From: Embleya sp040629175
GTDB taxonomy: Bacteria; Actinomycetota; Actinomycetes; Streptomycetales; Streptomycetaceae
DNA length: 64,000 nt
Assembly (NCBI RefSeq): GCF_040629175.1
Contig: NZ_JBEXUX010000006.1
Coordinates: 1 to 64,000 of the forward strand
Direction: 5' to 3'
Shown here: positions 53,303 to 61,918 of the stretch, piece by piece
Layout: each line of letters begins with the position of its first letter
Position numbering within the stretch: the first letter of the stretch is position 1
Translations under genes and position numbers: made by a program
Notes under the pieces: generated by a model
What the model was told of the DNA's origin: nothing
The model's input: the letters and a program-made list of their open reading frames with translations, nothing else
Databases searched by the model: none

Positions 53303-53785
53303 CTACCAGCGCCCGTCGTCGCGGATGCGCACCGGTGCCAGCCCCAGGACCAGCGTGCTGATCGCGTTGTCCATCGACGAGCCGATGAACCACTCGCCGG
53401 TGTGGTCCAGGCCGAACACCCGACCGCTCGGGTCGATCGCCAGATAGCTGCTGCCGTCGTCCTCGTCGCCCAGCGGGGCCAGCGGGGTGCCCAGCGCGCG
53501 ACCCACGTCGGTGAGCGTGCGCGGCAGGTGCAGCCCGCGGGTGGGGTCGATGGTGAACGGTCGACGGAGCACGTCCTTGCCCGCGCCGGTGATGGCGAAG
53601 TGCAGCGTGCCGAATTCGGCCCAGGCCACCAGCGCCGCCGGGAACACGCTGTGCCGGTGCCCGTCGGGCGACTCGTGGTCGCTGATCTGCCGGGCCCAGG
53701 TCTCGGCCTGGGCCAGCCGGCGGCGGCCCACGGTCCAGCCGGCCCGCTTGAGCTCGTGCACCACGTCGGTGGAGAAGCGGGACAC
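53303..53785 (-). CDS. SUKH-3 family immunity-like protein
   Basis: This 160-residue protein fits the SUKH-3 pattern: the opening FSTDVVHELKRAGWTVGRR, a central segment with DP and GLHLPRTLTDVGRALG, then LAIDPSGRVFGLDHTGEWFIG and a closing ALxxLV segment. SUKH proteins bind and neutralise nucleic-acid-targeting toxins, in particular deaminases and nucleases. Its GTG start lies one base after the stop of the deaminase gene, so it is the second gene of a pair. No signal peptide is seen. A role as immunity protein for that deaminase is inferred from family and order. Confidence 0.8.
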   Translation of the reverse strand: MSRFSTDVVHELKRAGWTVGRRRLAQAETWARQISDHESPDGHRHSVFPAALVAWAEFGTLHFAITGAGKDVLRRPFTIDPTRGLHLPRTLTDVGRALGTPLAPLGDEDDGSSYLAIDPSGRVFGLDHTGEWFIGSSMDNAISTLVLGLAPVRIRDDGRW

Positions 53786-53786
53786 G

Positions 53787-54302
53787 TCAGCCGCTTTCCG
53801 TCGACGCGACGCCGAAGTGTTCGAGCATCGGCGCGCAGGATCGACACGGCGGTTGATACGTGTCGTGTCGTGGGTCGCCGTCCTCGCGGATCCGGCGCAG
53901 GGTCAGCTTGGCCCCCTTGAGCGAGCGCCGTGCCTCCTGCACGGTGAACGCCCGCCGGGCCGCCCGCTTGGTGCGCGCCGCCTCCGCCTCGAAGAGATGC
54001 TCGGACACCAGCTCGACCTCGGGGCAGCGGCCCCGCCAACGTTCGCGTGCCTCGACCGGGAGAGCCATCAGGAAGTCCCGGACCAGCGGATGCGCCGTCG
54101 GCACGGTGTCGCCCTTGGCGCCGGCCCGGGTCCGGACGCGCTTGCCGATGAACAGCGCCGCGGCCACGGCCGGGAGGATGCTCTCCCGGGTGCTCCCGGG
54201 GGCATCCCGCTCGTGCGGGTCGGGATCCACCGGTTCGAGGTCCGGATCCACTTCCGCCGTACGTTCCTTCGCCAGTGTCGTCGTCGGAGTACCCGCGGCC
54301 AC
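53787..54302 (-). CDS. YwqJ-type deaminase-like protein
   Basis: This 171-residue protein has the features of the YwqJ-like deaminase family: GRCPEVELVS (Cys93, Glu95) and a PCRSC motif (Cys153, Cys156), which can make a zinc site with a catalytic Glu. The first 40 residues are acidic and disordered. The family occurs as a C-terminal toxin domain of polymorphic secreted toxins; here it is a stand-alone protein without secretion signal. The next gene encodes a SUKH-3 protein one base later. Target nucleotide and whether it is toxic are unknown. Confidence 0.72.
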   Translation of the reverse strand: MAAGTPTTTLAKERTAEVDPDLEPVDPDPHERDAPGSTRESILPAVAAALFIGKRVRTRAGAKGDTVPTAHPLVRDFLMALPVEARERWRGRCPEVELVSEHLFEAEAARTKRAARRAFTVQEARRSLKGAKLTLRRIREDGDPRHDTYQPPCRSCAPMLEHFGVASTESG

Positions 54303-54588
54303 GTGGCGTTCCCTTCTCGTTCATGTGCTGCTGCAATCGACGCGGTTGTGTCGACGGATCGATCATGCCGCGCCCGGATCGGTGACTGTGCGTGTAACAG
54401 CGTGCCAAACGTCTCGGCGACCCGTGCAACCGGGACTCCCGCAAAGATCTTTGCAGTTCGGACCGACCGCGGATTTCCCGGTTGACCCGCGGCGGAGCGG
54501 ATCGGGCGCTAGCTTCGTTCGGGTGGGGGTGCCGTGCGGCGGCTGGGCCCGCGCGGCCGGGGGGTTGCAGGGGAGTTGACGCTTCGTC

Positions 54589-55647
54589 ATGTCGAATTCC
54601 GGGTCTGGGCGGGCCATCGGGCTCGCCGTCATAGGGGCCGGCTATTGGGGACCCAATCTGGTGCGCAACGCGCAGGCCACACCGGCCCTGCGGGTGGAAT
54701 GGCTGTGTGATCTGGACGAGGCGCGGGCGCGCACGGTGCTGGGGGAGTACAGCACGGTGCGGGTGAGCACGTCGTACCGGGAAGTGTTGGCCGATCCCGC
54801 GGTGCACGCGGTGGCGATCGCGACGCCGGCCGCGACGCACTTCGAGCTGGTCGCGGCGGCGCTGGAGGCGGGCAAGCACGTCCTGGTCGAGAAGCCGATC
54901 ACGGCCGCGCACGCGGACGCGGTCAAGCTGGTCGAACTGGCGGAGCGCAACGGGCTGACGCTGATGTGCGATCACACGTTCTGCTACATGCCGGTGGTCC
55001 GACACATCCGCGAGCTGATCCACGGCGGCGAACTGGGCGACATCCGCTTCTTCGACTCGGTGCGGATCAACCTGGGCCTGGTTCAGCCGGACGTGGACGT
55101 GTTGTGGGACCTGGCGCCGCACGATCTGTCCATCCTGGACTTCATCCTGCCGCCCGGGGTGCGCCCGGTGTCGGTGACGGCGCACGGCGCGGATCCGCTG
55201 GGCACCGGCCGGGCCTGCCTGGCCTATCTGGTGTTGCGGCTGAGCAACGACGCGATCGCGCACGTGCATGTGAACTGGCTCTCGCCGACCAAGGTGCGCA
55301 CCACCATCATCGGCGGCTCGCGGCGCACCGTGGTGTGGGACGACACCAATCCCGCGGCCCGACTCCAGGTGCACGACAAGGGGGTCGACCTCACCGCGGA
55401 CGCCGAACTCAGCCGGGAGGCCCGGCGGGAGAAGCTGATCTCCTACCGGGTGGGCGACGTGGTCTCGCCCGCGCTGCCCGAGCGGGAGGCGCTGCGCGCG
55501 GTGATGGCCGAGTTCGCCGACGCGATCGACACCTCCCGGCCGGCGCTGACCGACGGGCGCGCGGGTCTGCGCGTCCTGGAACTGTTGGAGGCGGCCTCGC
55601 GCAGCCTGGAACTGGGCGGCGTCACCGTCGCGGTGGGAGAACTCTGA
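54589..55647 (+). CDS. Gfo/Idh/MocA dehydrogenase (WbpB/WlbA-like)
   Basis: This 352-residue NAD(P)-dependent dehydrogenase has the Rossmann loop GAGYWGPN (16-23) and the signature EKP (101-103) in HVLVEKPIT. A likely catalytic His lies in DLAPHDLSILDF near 183. The sequence resembles UDP-GlcNAc(A) 3-dehydrogenases such as WbpB/WlbA, which make the 3-keto sugar for a DegT aminotransferase. It starts a run of six genes, most with overlapping ends. The stop overlaps the next start by one base (TGATG). The exact substrate cannot be told from sequence. Confidence 0.85.
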   Translation: MSNSGSGRAIGLAVIGAGYWGPNLVRNAQATPALRVEWLCDLDEARARTVLGEYSTVRVSTSYREVLADPAVHAVAIATPAATHFELVAAALEAGKHVLVEKPITAAHADAVKLVELAERNGLTLMCDHTFCYMPVVRHIRELIHGGELGDIRFFDSVRINLGLVQPDVDVLWDLAPHDLSILDFILPPGVRPVSVTAHGADPLGTGRACLAYLVLRLSNDAIAHVHVNWLSPTKVRTTIIGGSRRTVVWDDTNPAARLQVHDKGVDLTADAELSREARREKLISYRVGDVVSPALPEREALRAVMAEFADAIDTSRPALTDGRAGLRVLELLEAASRSLELGGVTVAVGEL

Positions 55648-56612
55648 TGGGTGTCGAGATAGCCGGTTCGCGCTGCGTGGTCACCGGCGGCGCGGGGACC
55701 ATCGGGTCCACCATCGTCGACCGGCTGCTCGCCGCCGGGGCGGCGCACGTGGTCGTCCTGGACAACCTGACCCGAGGGCATCGGGGCAACCTGGCCCGGG
55801 CATTGGCCGACGAGCGGGTCGAGCTGGTCGACGGCGACATCCGGGACCGGCCGCTGCTGGCCCGGCTGATGCCGGGCACCGACGTGCTGTTCCACCTCGC
55901 CGCGATCCGGATCACCCAGTGCGTCGAGGAACCCCGGCTCGCGCTGGAGGTGCTCGTGGACGGCACCTACGACGTCATGGAGGCGGCGGTCGCCGCCGAC
56001 GTGCGCAAGGTGGTCACCTCCTCCTCGGCGTCGGTCTACGGCCTCGCCGAGGAGTTCCCGACCACCGAGCTGCACCACCCGTACGACAACGACACGTTCT
56101 ACGGTGCGGCCAAGCTGTTCAACGAGGGCCTGCTGCGCAGCTTCCGGGCGATGTACGGCCTGGACTACGTGGCACTGCGCTACTTCAACGTCTACGGCCC
56201 GCGGATGGACGTGCACGGCTTGTACACCGAGGTGTTGATCCGCTGGATGGAGCGGATCGGCAAGGGGGAACCCCCGTTGATCTTCGGCGACGGCCTGCAG
56301 ACCATGGACTTCGTGTACACCGAGGACATCGCCCGCGCCAACCTCCTTGCCGCGCAGGCCGATGCCGCCGGTGAGGTGTTCAACATCGCGTCCGGGAGCG
56401 AGACTTCGCTGCGCGGACTGGCCGAGCGGCTGTTGGTGGCGATGGGTGCGGACGGGTTGGGCATCGAGTACGGCCCGGCGCGGGCGGCCGGCGGGGTGAC
56501 CCGACGGTTGGCCGATACCACCAAGGCCGCACGGGAGTTGGGCTTCACCGCCGAGGTGGACATCGACGAGGGGCTGCGCCGACTGGTGGCGTGGTGGCGG
56601 GACGCGGTCTGA
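55647..56612 (+). CDS. NAD-dependent sugar epimerase/dehydratase
   Basis: This 321-residue extended SDR has the NAD loop TGGAGTIGS (about 13-21), the Ser of the active site in SSSASVYG, and YxxxK as Tyr152-Lys156 in FYGAAK. The substrate segment RYFNVYGPRMD is typical of nucleotide-sugar enzymes. It could be a C4-epimerase or a 4,6-dehydratase; the YGAAK context does not decide. It starts on the last base of the Gfo/Idh stop, so they are translationally coupled. Confidence 0.87.
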   Translation: MGVEIAGSRCVVTGGAGTIGSTIVDRLLAAGAAHVVVLDNLTRGHRGNLARALADERVELVDGDIRDRPLLARLMPGTDVLFHLAAIRITQCVEEPRLALEVLVDGTYDVMEAAVAADVRKVVTSSSASVYGLAEEFPTTELHHPYDNDTFYGAAKLFNEGLLRSFRAMYGLDYVALRYFNVYGPRMDVHGLYTEVLIRWMERIGKGEPPLIFGDGLQTMDFVYTEDIARANLLAAQADAAGEVFNIASGSETSLRGLAERLLVAMGADGLGIEYGPARAAGGVTRRLADTTKAARELGFTAEVDIDEGLRRLVAWWRDAV

Positions 56613-56703
56613 TCCGATCGGGGCACCGAGGGGGTTCGGTGCACCACCGGGTGCGAGGCGGACGGGCAGACATGGGCGGGCGACCGGGCTGGGGGAAGGC
56701 ACG

Positions 56704-57867
56704 ATGAGCATGGAACGAATTCCGGTGATGCGGCCCTGGATGGGCGAGGAGGAGGCCGCCGCCGCGGCGGACGCGGTGCGTTCGGGGTGGGTGGCCCAGG
56801 GACCTCGGGTGGCCGCCTTCGAGCGGGCGTTCGCGGAATACGTCGAGGTGCCCGCGGCGATCGCGGTGTCCTCGTGCACCACCGCGTTGCATCTGGCGTT
56901 GATCAACGCCGGGGTGGGGCCGGGCGACGAGGTCGTGGTGCCCTCGTTGTCCTTCGTGGCCACCGCCAACGCGGTGCGCTACGTGGGCGCGCGCCCGGTG
57001 TTCGCCGATGTCGAACTCGCCACCGGCAACCTGACCCCGCAGACGATCGAACCGGTGCTCACCGCCGCGACACGTGCGGTGGTCCTGGTCGACCAGGGCG
57101 GCATCCCGGCCGACCTGGACGCCGTGCGGGCGCTGGTGGACGCCCGCGGCATCGTGGTCGTGGAGGACGCGGCGTGCGCGGCGGGCTCGACGTACAAGGG
57201 CCGCCCGGTGGGCGCGGGCGCGATGTCCGCGACCTTCTCCTTCCATCCGCGCAAACTGCTCACCACCGGTGAGGGCGGCATGCTCACGCTCGCGCGCGAG
57301 AGCGCGGCACCGCGGCTGCGCCGGTTGCGCGAGCACGGGATGAGTGTGAGCGCGGCCGATCGGGACGCGGCGGACCGTGCGGGCGGGGCGCCGGTGGTGG
57401 AGAGCTACGACGAACTCGGCTTCAACTACCGGATGACCGACATCCAGGCGGCGGTCGGCCTGGTGCAACTGGGCCGACTGCCCGCGATGGTCGCCCGCCG
57501 TCGGGAACTGGCGGCGCGCTACCGCGAGTTGCTCGCCGATCTGCCCGGGTTGGCGACGGCGGGCGATCCGGCTCACGGGTTGTCCAACCACCAGGCGTTC
57601 TGGGTGCTGCTGCCCGAGGACTTCCCGATGTCGCGCGACGAACTGCTCGGCGAACTGGCCCGGGCCGGCGTCTCGGCGCGGCGCGGGATCATGGCCGCGC
57701 ATCTGGAACCGGCCTACGCGGACGTCGAACACGTGCCGTTGCCCGCCACCGAGCGGTTGACCCGCGACTCGTTGATCCTGCCGCTGTTCCACGACCTGAC
57801 CGAGGCACAGCAGGACCGGGTGGTCGCCGCGGTGCGGGCGGCGGCCGGCGTCCGGGCGGCGGTCTAG
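56704..57867 (+). CDS. DegT/DnrJ/EryC1/StrS aminotransferase (first)
   Basis: This 387-residue PLP enzyme transfers an amino group from glutamate to a keto nucleotide sugar. The PLP lysine is Lys184 in SFHPRKLLTTGEGG. The start PVMRPWMGEEEAAAAADAV and VAQGPRVAAFE resemble the PglE/ArnB/LegC branch, which aminates 4-keto sugars. It has GGGGGAAGG before ATG 56704. The stop shares one base with the start of the acyltransferase gene (TAGTG), a common pairing of aminotransferase and N-acyltransferase. Confidence 0.9.
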   Translation: MSMERIPVMRPWMGEEEAAAAADAVRSGWVAQGPRVAAFERAFAEYVEVPAAIAVSSCTTALHLALINAGVGPGDEVVVPSLSFVATANAVRYVGARPVFADVELATGNLTPQTIEPVLTAATRAVVLVDQGGIPADLDAVRALVDARGIVVVEDAACAAGSTYKGRPVGAGAMSATFSFHPRKLLTTGEGGMLTLARESAAPRLRRLREHGMSVSAADRDAADRAGGAPVVESYDELGFNYRMTDIQAAVGLVQLGRLPAMVARRRELAARYRELLADLPGLATAGDPAHGLSNHQAFWVLLPEDFPMSRDELLGELARAGVSARRGIMAAHLEPAYADVEHVPLPATERLTRDSLILPLFHDLTEAQQDRVVAAVRAAAGVRAAV

Positions 57868-58577
57868 TGTCCTTTCGCGACCTGCTGTTGGTCGGCGCCG
57901 GCGGGTTCGCCCGGGAGGTCGCCGCGGCGCTCCCGGATTTCCAGGCACCGCGCGGAAGTTCGGGTTGGCGACTGCTCGGCTTCCTGGACGACGACGCGGA
58001 CCGATGGCAGACCGAGGTGGACGGCTACCCGGTGCTCGGCGGCGCGGACGCGGTGCACACGTGGCCGGACGCGTTGGTGGTGGTGTGCGTCGGGAGTCCG
58101 ACGAACTGGTGGAGCCGCTCGCGGGTGGTGGCCCGACTGGGCCTGCCGGACACCCGCTGGGCCACCCTCGTGCACGTGAGCGCGGTGGTGCCGCGCACGT
58201 GCGAGATCGGGCCGGGCGCGGTGCTGATGGCCCAGACGGTGTTGACCACCTCGGTCCGGGTGGGCGCGCACGCGCACACCATGCCGCAGGTGGTGCTGAC
58301 CCACGACGACGACGTGGGCGAATTCGCCACGCTGGCCGCGGGAGTGCGGTTGGCGGGCGCGGTGACGGTGGGCCGGGAGGCGTACCTGGGAGCCGGTGCG
58401 CTGGTGCGCGAACGGTGCACGATCGGTGCCCGGTCGCTGGTGGGGATGGGCTCGGTCGTGACGCGGGACGTGCCGCCGGCCGAGGTGTGGGCGGGGGTGC
58501 CGGCCCGCCGACTGCGGTCGGCGCCGACCCCCGCCGTTGTCGGGATACCACGAGGGGGAGACGCGGATGAGTGCTGA
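57867..58577 (+). CDS. PglD/NeuD-type sugar acyltransferase
   Basis: This 236-residue enzyme has an N-terminal Rossmann-like domain with GAGGFAREVAAAL and LLGFLDDD, and a C-terminal left-handed beta-helix. The probable catalytic His is in VVLTHDDDVGEF, with GVRLAGAVTVGREAYLGAGA following. Relatives N- or O-acylate amino sugars or sialic acids using acetyl-CoA. GTG start overlaps the preceding stop, and its end overlaps the next gene by 11 bases. Confidence 0.88.
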   Translation: MSFRDLLLVGAGGFAREVAAALPDFQAPRGSSGWRLLGFLDDDADRWQTEVDGYPVLGGADAVHTWPDALVVVCVGSPTNWWSRSRVVARLGLPDTRWATLVHVSAVVPRTCEIGPGAVLMAQTVLTTSVRVGAHAHTMPQVVLTHDDDVGEFATLAAGVRLAGAVTVGREAYLGAGALVRERCTIGARSLVGMGSVVTRDVPPAEVWAGVPARRLRSAPTPAVVGIPRGGDADEC

Positions 58578-59703
58578 CCTGGATCGCATTCCGTTGGTGG
58601 ACCTGGCCGCCGCGCATGCCGAGGTGGCCGGCGAGGTCGAGGCGGGCATCGCCCGGGTGCTGGCCACGTGCGCGTTCGTGGGCGGCCCCGATGTCGCGGG
58701 CTTCGAGGCCGAGTACGCGCGGTTCACCGGCGTCGCGCACTGCGTGGGGGTGGCCAATGGCACGGACGCGGTGGAACTGGCCCTGCGGACGCTGGAGGTG
58801 GGCGCGGGCGCGGGTGTGGTGATGCCCGCGAACACGTTCGTGGCAACCGCCGAGGCGGCCGTCCGGGCGGGTGCCCGGCCGGTGTTCGCGGATGTGGACG
58901 ACGAGTACCTGCTGCTGGACCCGCAGCGGGCCGCCGAGGCGCTGAACGGCCCGGTCCCGGCCCGCGCGGTGGTGCCGGTACACCTGAACGGGCAACTGGC
59001 CCCGATGGCCGCGTTGCGGGCGCTGACGCAGGCGCGCGGGGTTTTCCTGGTCGAGGACGCCGCGCAGTGCCAGGGGGCGACCCAGGACGGCGTCTCGCCC
59101 GGCGGGTGGGGGCCGGACTCGATCGCGGCGACCAGCTTCTACCCGGGCAAGAACCTGGGCGCGTACGGTGACGGCGGCGCGGTGGTGACGAGCAACGAGA
59201 CCTACGCGAGGGTGCTGCGCGAGATGCGCGACCACGGCTCGTCGCGCAAGTACGTGCACGCGCGCCTGGGCTTCAACTCGCGCCTGGACACCATCCAGGC
59301 CGTGGTGTTGCGCGCCAAGCTGCGTCGACTGGCCGACTGGAACGTGCGCCGGCGGGCGGCGGCGGCCCGCTACGACGCGCTGCTCGCGGGTGTCGAGGGC
59401 GTGCGGGTGCCGCGCACCGCGCCGGGCAACGAGCACGTCTGGCATCTGTACGCGGTTCGGGTGCCCGAGCGGGACAAGGTGCTCGCGCTGTTGAACGAGG
59501 CCGGTGTCGGAGCCGGTGTGCACTATCCGGTGCCGGTGCACCTGCAACCCGCGTTCGCCGAACTGGGCTATGCCCGCGGCGACTTCCCGGTGGCCGAGCG
59601 GGCCGCCGAGCAGATCCTGACGCTGCCGCTGTACCCGCAGCTCACCGCGTCGCAGCAGGAGCGCGTCGTGGAGGTGCTCGCGGGAGCGCTGAGCCGGCTG
59701 TGA
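58567..59703 (+). CDS. DegT/DnrJ/EryC1/StrS aminotransferase (second, WbpE-like)
   Basis: This 378-residue PLP enzyme has its lysine at Lys195 in SFYPGKNLGAYGDGG, the form seen in WbpE/QuiP-like enzymes that aminate 3-keto sugars. VPLVDL-type IPLVDLAAAHAE, HLNGQLAPM, and VEDAAQCQGA fit the same branch. It would act after the Gfo/Idh dehydrogenase. ATG 58567 has GGGGGAGA upstream and overlaps the acyltransferase end; its own stop overlaps the start of the MBL-Rieske gene (GTGA). Confidence 0.9.
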   Translation: MSADLDRIPLVDLAAAHAEVAGEVEAGIARVLATCAFVGGPDVAGFEAEYARFTGVAHCVGVANGTDAVELALRTLEVGAGAGVVMPANTFVATAEAAVRAGARPVFADVDDEYLLLDPQRAAEALNGPVPARAVVPVHLNGQLAPMAALRALTQARGVFLVEDAAQCQGATQDGVSPGGWGPDSIAATSFYPGKNLGAYGDGGAVVTSNETYARVLREMRDHGSSRKYVHARLGFNSRLDTIQAVVLRAKLRRLADWNVRRRAAAARYDALLAGVEGVRVPRTAPGNEHVWHLYAVRVPERDKVLALLNEAGVGAGVHYPVPVHLQPAFAELGYARGDFPVAERAAEQILTLPLYPQLTASQQERVVEVLAGALSRL

Positions 59704-61268
59704 GCACCGAGTCCGCCCTCGGACCCGCCGTGAGCGTCGGGCCCGAACACGAACCGACGTGCCTGCCCGCGCCCGGCGCGATCCGTCATCTCGGCCACGC
59801 GGGCTTCGTGGTCGCGCACGCGGGGCTCTCGCTGCTGATCGACCCGTGGTTCCACCCGGCCTTCCTCGGCGCGTGGTTCCCGTTCCCGGACAACCGCGAG
59901 TTGTTGCCGGACGTGCTGGCCGGCGACCACGACCTGCTCTATCTCTCGCACCTGCACGAGGACCACTTCGACGAACGGGTGCTGGAGCGACTCGATCGCG
60001 GCATCACCGTGGTGTTGCCCAGGTATCGGTCCAGGTCGCTGGTCAAGCGGATGAGCGCGCTGGGCTTCCACGATCAGGTGGTGCTCGGCCACCGGGAGTC
60101 GTTCACACCGGCGCCGGGCCTGACCCTGACCATGTTCCTGGACACCAGCCACAAGGAGGACAGCGGCCTGCTCGTGGATCTGGCCGGCTACCGCTTTCTG
60201 GACCTCAACGACTGCAACACTCCGCTGAGCGAACTCCCGGGCGACATCGACCTGTTGTCCGCCCAGTTCTCCGGCGCGATGTGGTACCCCAACGCGTACG
60301 CGTATCCGCAGGAGACCCAGCGCAAGAAGACCGCCGAGGTGCGTTCGGACCTGTTCGACACGCTGGTGCGCAAGGTACGGCTGACCGGTGCGCGGGCCTA
60401 TCTGCCGTCGGCCGGTCCGCCGGTGTTCCTGGATCCGGAACTCGCCCGGTTCAACGACCGGGACGAGACGATCTTCCCGCTGTGGGACGCCTTCGCCGAC
60501 GATTTCGCGGCGGCCTGTCCGCGGGTACGGGTGATCGAGACCGCGCCGGGCGACGACCTCGCCGCGCCCACCGGCCCGGTGGCGCAACTGCGCACCGAGG
60601 CGTACCTGAGCGCCTACCGCGACCGCCGCGAGGGCGAGTGGCGGGCCTGGGCGATGCGCGAGTCCGAGCCGGTCTCCCCGGCCGAACTGGACGCCTACCT
60701 GGCCCGGTTGCAGAGCTGGAACAAGCGCTTCCTGGGCGACTGGCGCAAGGACGTGCGGTTGACCTCGGACGGCTCGTCCTGGTCCGTGCGGCTGGGCCGG
60801 ATCGCGGGCGACATCGTGTTCGAGGAGGAACCGGTCGACCCCGCCTACACGATCGAGGTCCCGCAGCGGGTGTTGCGCGCGATCGTGGACGGCGCGGTGG
60901 GCTGGGAGGAGGCGCTGCTGTCCATGCGCCTGGGCCTGGCCCGGGATCCGGACGTGTTCGACCTGACCCTGATGAGTCTGCTGCGCTACGGCGAGCATCC
61001 GGCGCAGACCATGCAGATGGTCCGCGAACGCGAATCGGCCGCGAACGGCGAGTCGATCGAGCGGTGCGGGGTGCGGATGCAGCGCTTTTGCCCGCACGCC
61101 GGCGAGGACTTGGCGCACGCGGACATCACGGCCGGCGTGTTGGAGTGCCCGAGGCATCACTGGAAGTGGCGTCTGGACACCGGCGAGTGCGTATCGGGCG
61201 GCACGGTGCCGCTGCGGGTCGAGCCGGTGCCGGTGGAGCGAGCCGGTCCCGATGTATCGGATGGGTGA
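59700..61268 (+). CDS. MBL-fold protein with C-terminal Rieske [2Fe-2S] centre
   Basis: This 522-residue protein joins two modules. An N-terminal metallo-beta-lactamase fold (about 25-330) has the metal motif SHLHEDHFD (His84, His86, Asp88, His89), LDTSHKEDSG, and a long helical linker. A C-terminal Rieske domain (about 455-505) binds a [2Fe-2S] cluster with Cys464, His466, Cys483 and His486. The pairing of these two folds is that of CMP-Neu5Ac hydroxylase, but there the Rieske domain is N-terminal. The start overlaps the aminotransferase stop, so it belongs to the sugar cluster; hydroxylation of a nucleotide sugar is inferred. No ferredoxin reductase is nearby. Confidence 0.88.
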   Translation: MSTESALGPAVSVGPEHEPTCLPAPGAIRHLGHAGFVVAHAGLSLLIDPWFHPAFLGAWFPFPDNRELLPDVLAGDHDLLYLSHLHEDHFDERVLERLDRGITVVLPRYRSRSLVKRMSALGFHDQVVLGHRESFTPAPGLTLTMFLDTSHKEDSGLLVDLAGYRFLDLNDCNTPLSELPGDIDLLSAQFSGAMWYPNAYAYPQETQRKKTAEVRSDLFDTLVRKVRLTGARAYLPSAGPPVFLDPELARFNDRDETIFPLWDAFADDFAAACPRVRVIETAPGDDLAAPTGPVAQLRTEAYLSAYRDRREGEWRAWAMRESEPVSPAELDAYLARLQSWNKRFLGDWRKDVRLTSDGSSWSVRLGRIAGDIVFEEEPVDPAYTIEVPQRVLRAIVDGAVGWEEALLSMRLGLARDPDVFDLTLMSLLRYGEHPAQTMQMVRERESAANGESIERCGVRMQRFCPHAGEDLAHADITAGVLECPRHHWKWRLDTGECVSGGTVPLRVEPVPVERAGPDVSDG

Positions 61269-61635
61269 CAGTCGCCGATCGCCCAGGACGCGCGTTCGGG
61301 CCCGGGGCGGTTGACATAACGTCCTGCTCCATCTCGGCAGCCGCCCTGCTCGCCTTGTGCCCCGTCACCCCTGCGAGCGAGTCCGAGCCACTCGTTTGCC
61401 CTATTCGTCGGAAAAGATAATTGATCGCGGTATTGCATCCTTTGTATGTCGGTAACGACGCGTTAGGCATTCAAAAGGAAAACGTTTTTCTCCGAAACGT
61501 CCGGGTTCCGTCACGAGCGTGTCATGACGTGCCGAGTGTCGGCCGTACGGCGGCCGCAAGTGCTGCGGTGTGGCCGTCCAAGTCATTCGTGTCCCACGGG
61601 GCGGGGGTGGCGCCTGCGATGTCTGGAGGTTGTCC
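61269..61635. other. 367-base gap with AT-rich patch
   Basis: The region after the MBL-Rieske gene has no gene. From about 61395 to 61500 it is unusually AT-rich and contains the palindrome AAAACGTTTT at 61479-61488. It may be a promoter for the small gene at 61636 or a regulator site. Confidence 0.4.
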
Positions 61636-61791
61636 ATGAGCACCTGGGGATGGGTCTGCCAGGAGAACGGTTGTGCGTCGAAGTCCGACGGCGCCCGCCA
61701 GCGATACCGGTCGAAGGACGCGGCGCAGGTGGCGGCCAAGGCGCACACCAAGGCCACCGGGCACAAGACGAAGATCATCGAGTACAGGTAG
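61636..61791 (+). CDS. Conserved-looking 51-residue protein
   Basis: This small basic protein starts MSTWGWVCQENGCASKSDG and continues with RYRSKDAAQVAAKAHTKATG, ending KTKIIEYR. Two Cys are separated by four residues near the N terminus. GGAGG precedes ATG 61636 by eight bases, a strong site for so short a gene. I do not know a named family; the pattern suggests a nucleic-acid-binding or zinc-knuckle-like peptide, without proof. It is followed by a terminator. Confidence 0.65.
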   Translation: MSTWGWVCQENGCASKSDGARQRYRSKDAAQVAAKAHTKATGHKTKIIEYR

Positions 61792-61863
61792 CCGTCGGGT
61801 CCCGGCGGCGGACGGGCGGGACGAGCAGGGACGAGCGGGACCGACCGGACCCGGATCGAAGCC

Positions 61864-61898
61864 GCGCCCGGTGGTCGACACCCACGACCACCGGGCGC
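61864..61898. terminator. Terminator between small gene and sugar dehydrogenase
   Basis: A perfect 14-bp stem (61864-61877 with 61885-61898) with a 7-base loop separates the small plus-strand gene from the convergent nucleotide-sugar dehydrogenase gene. Confidence 0.85.
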
Positions 61899-61918
61899 CC
61901 GGCCGGGCCGGAACGGCC

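Noticed and set aside
56545..59547. Very long open frame on the minus strand opposite the sugar genes
   Set aside because: It mirrors real plus-strand genes with PLP, SDR and acyltransferase motifs. Such antisense frames arise because GC-rich codons leave few stop codons.
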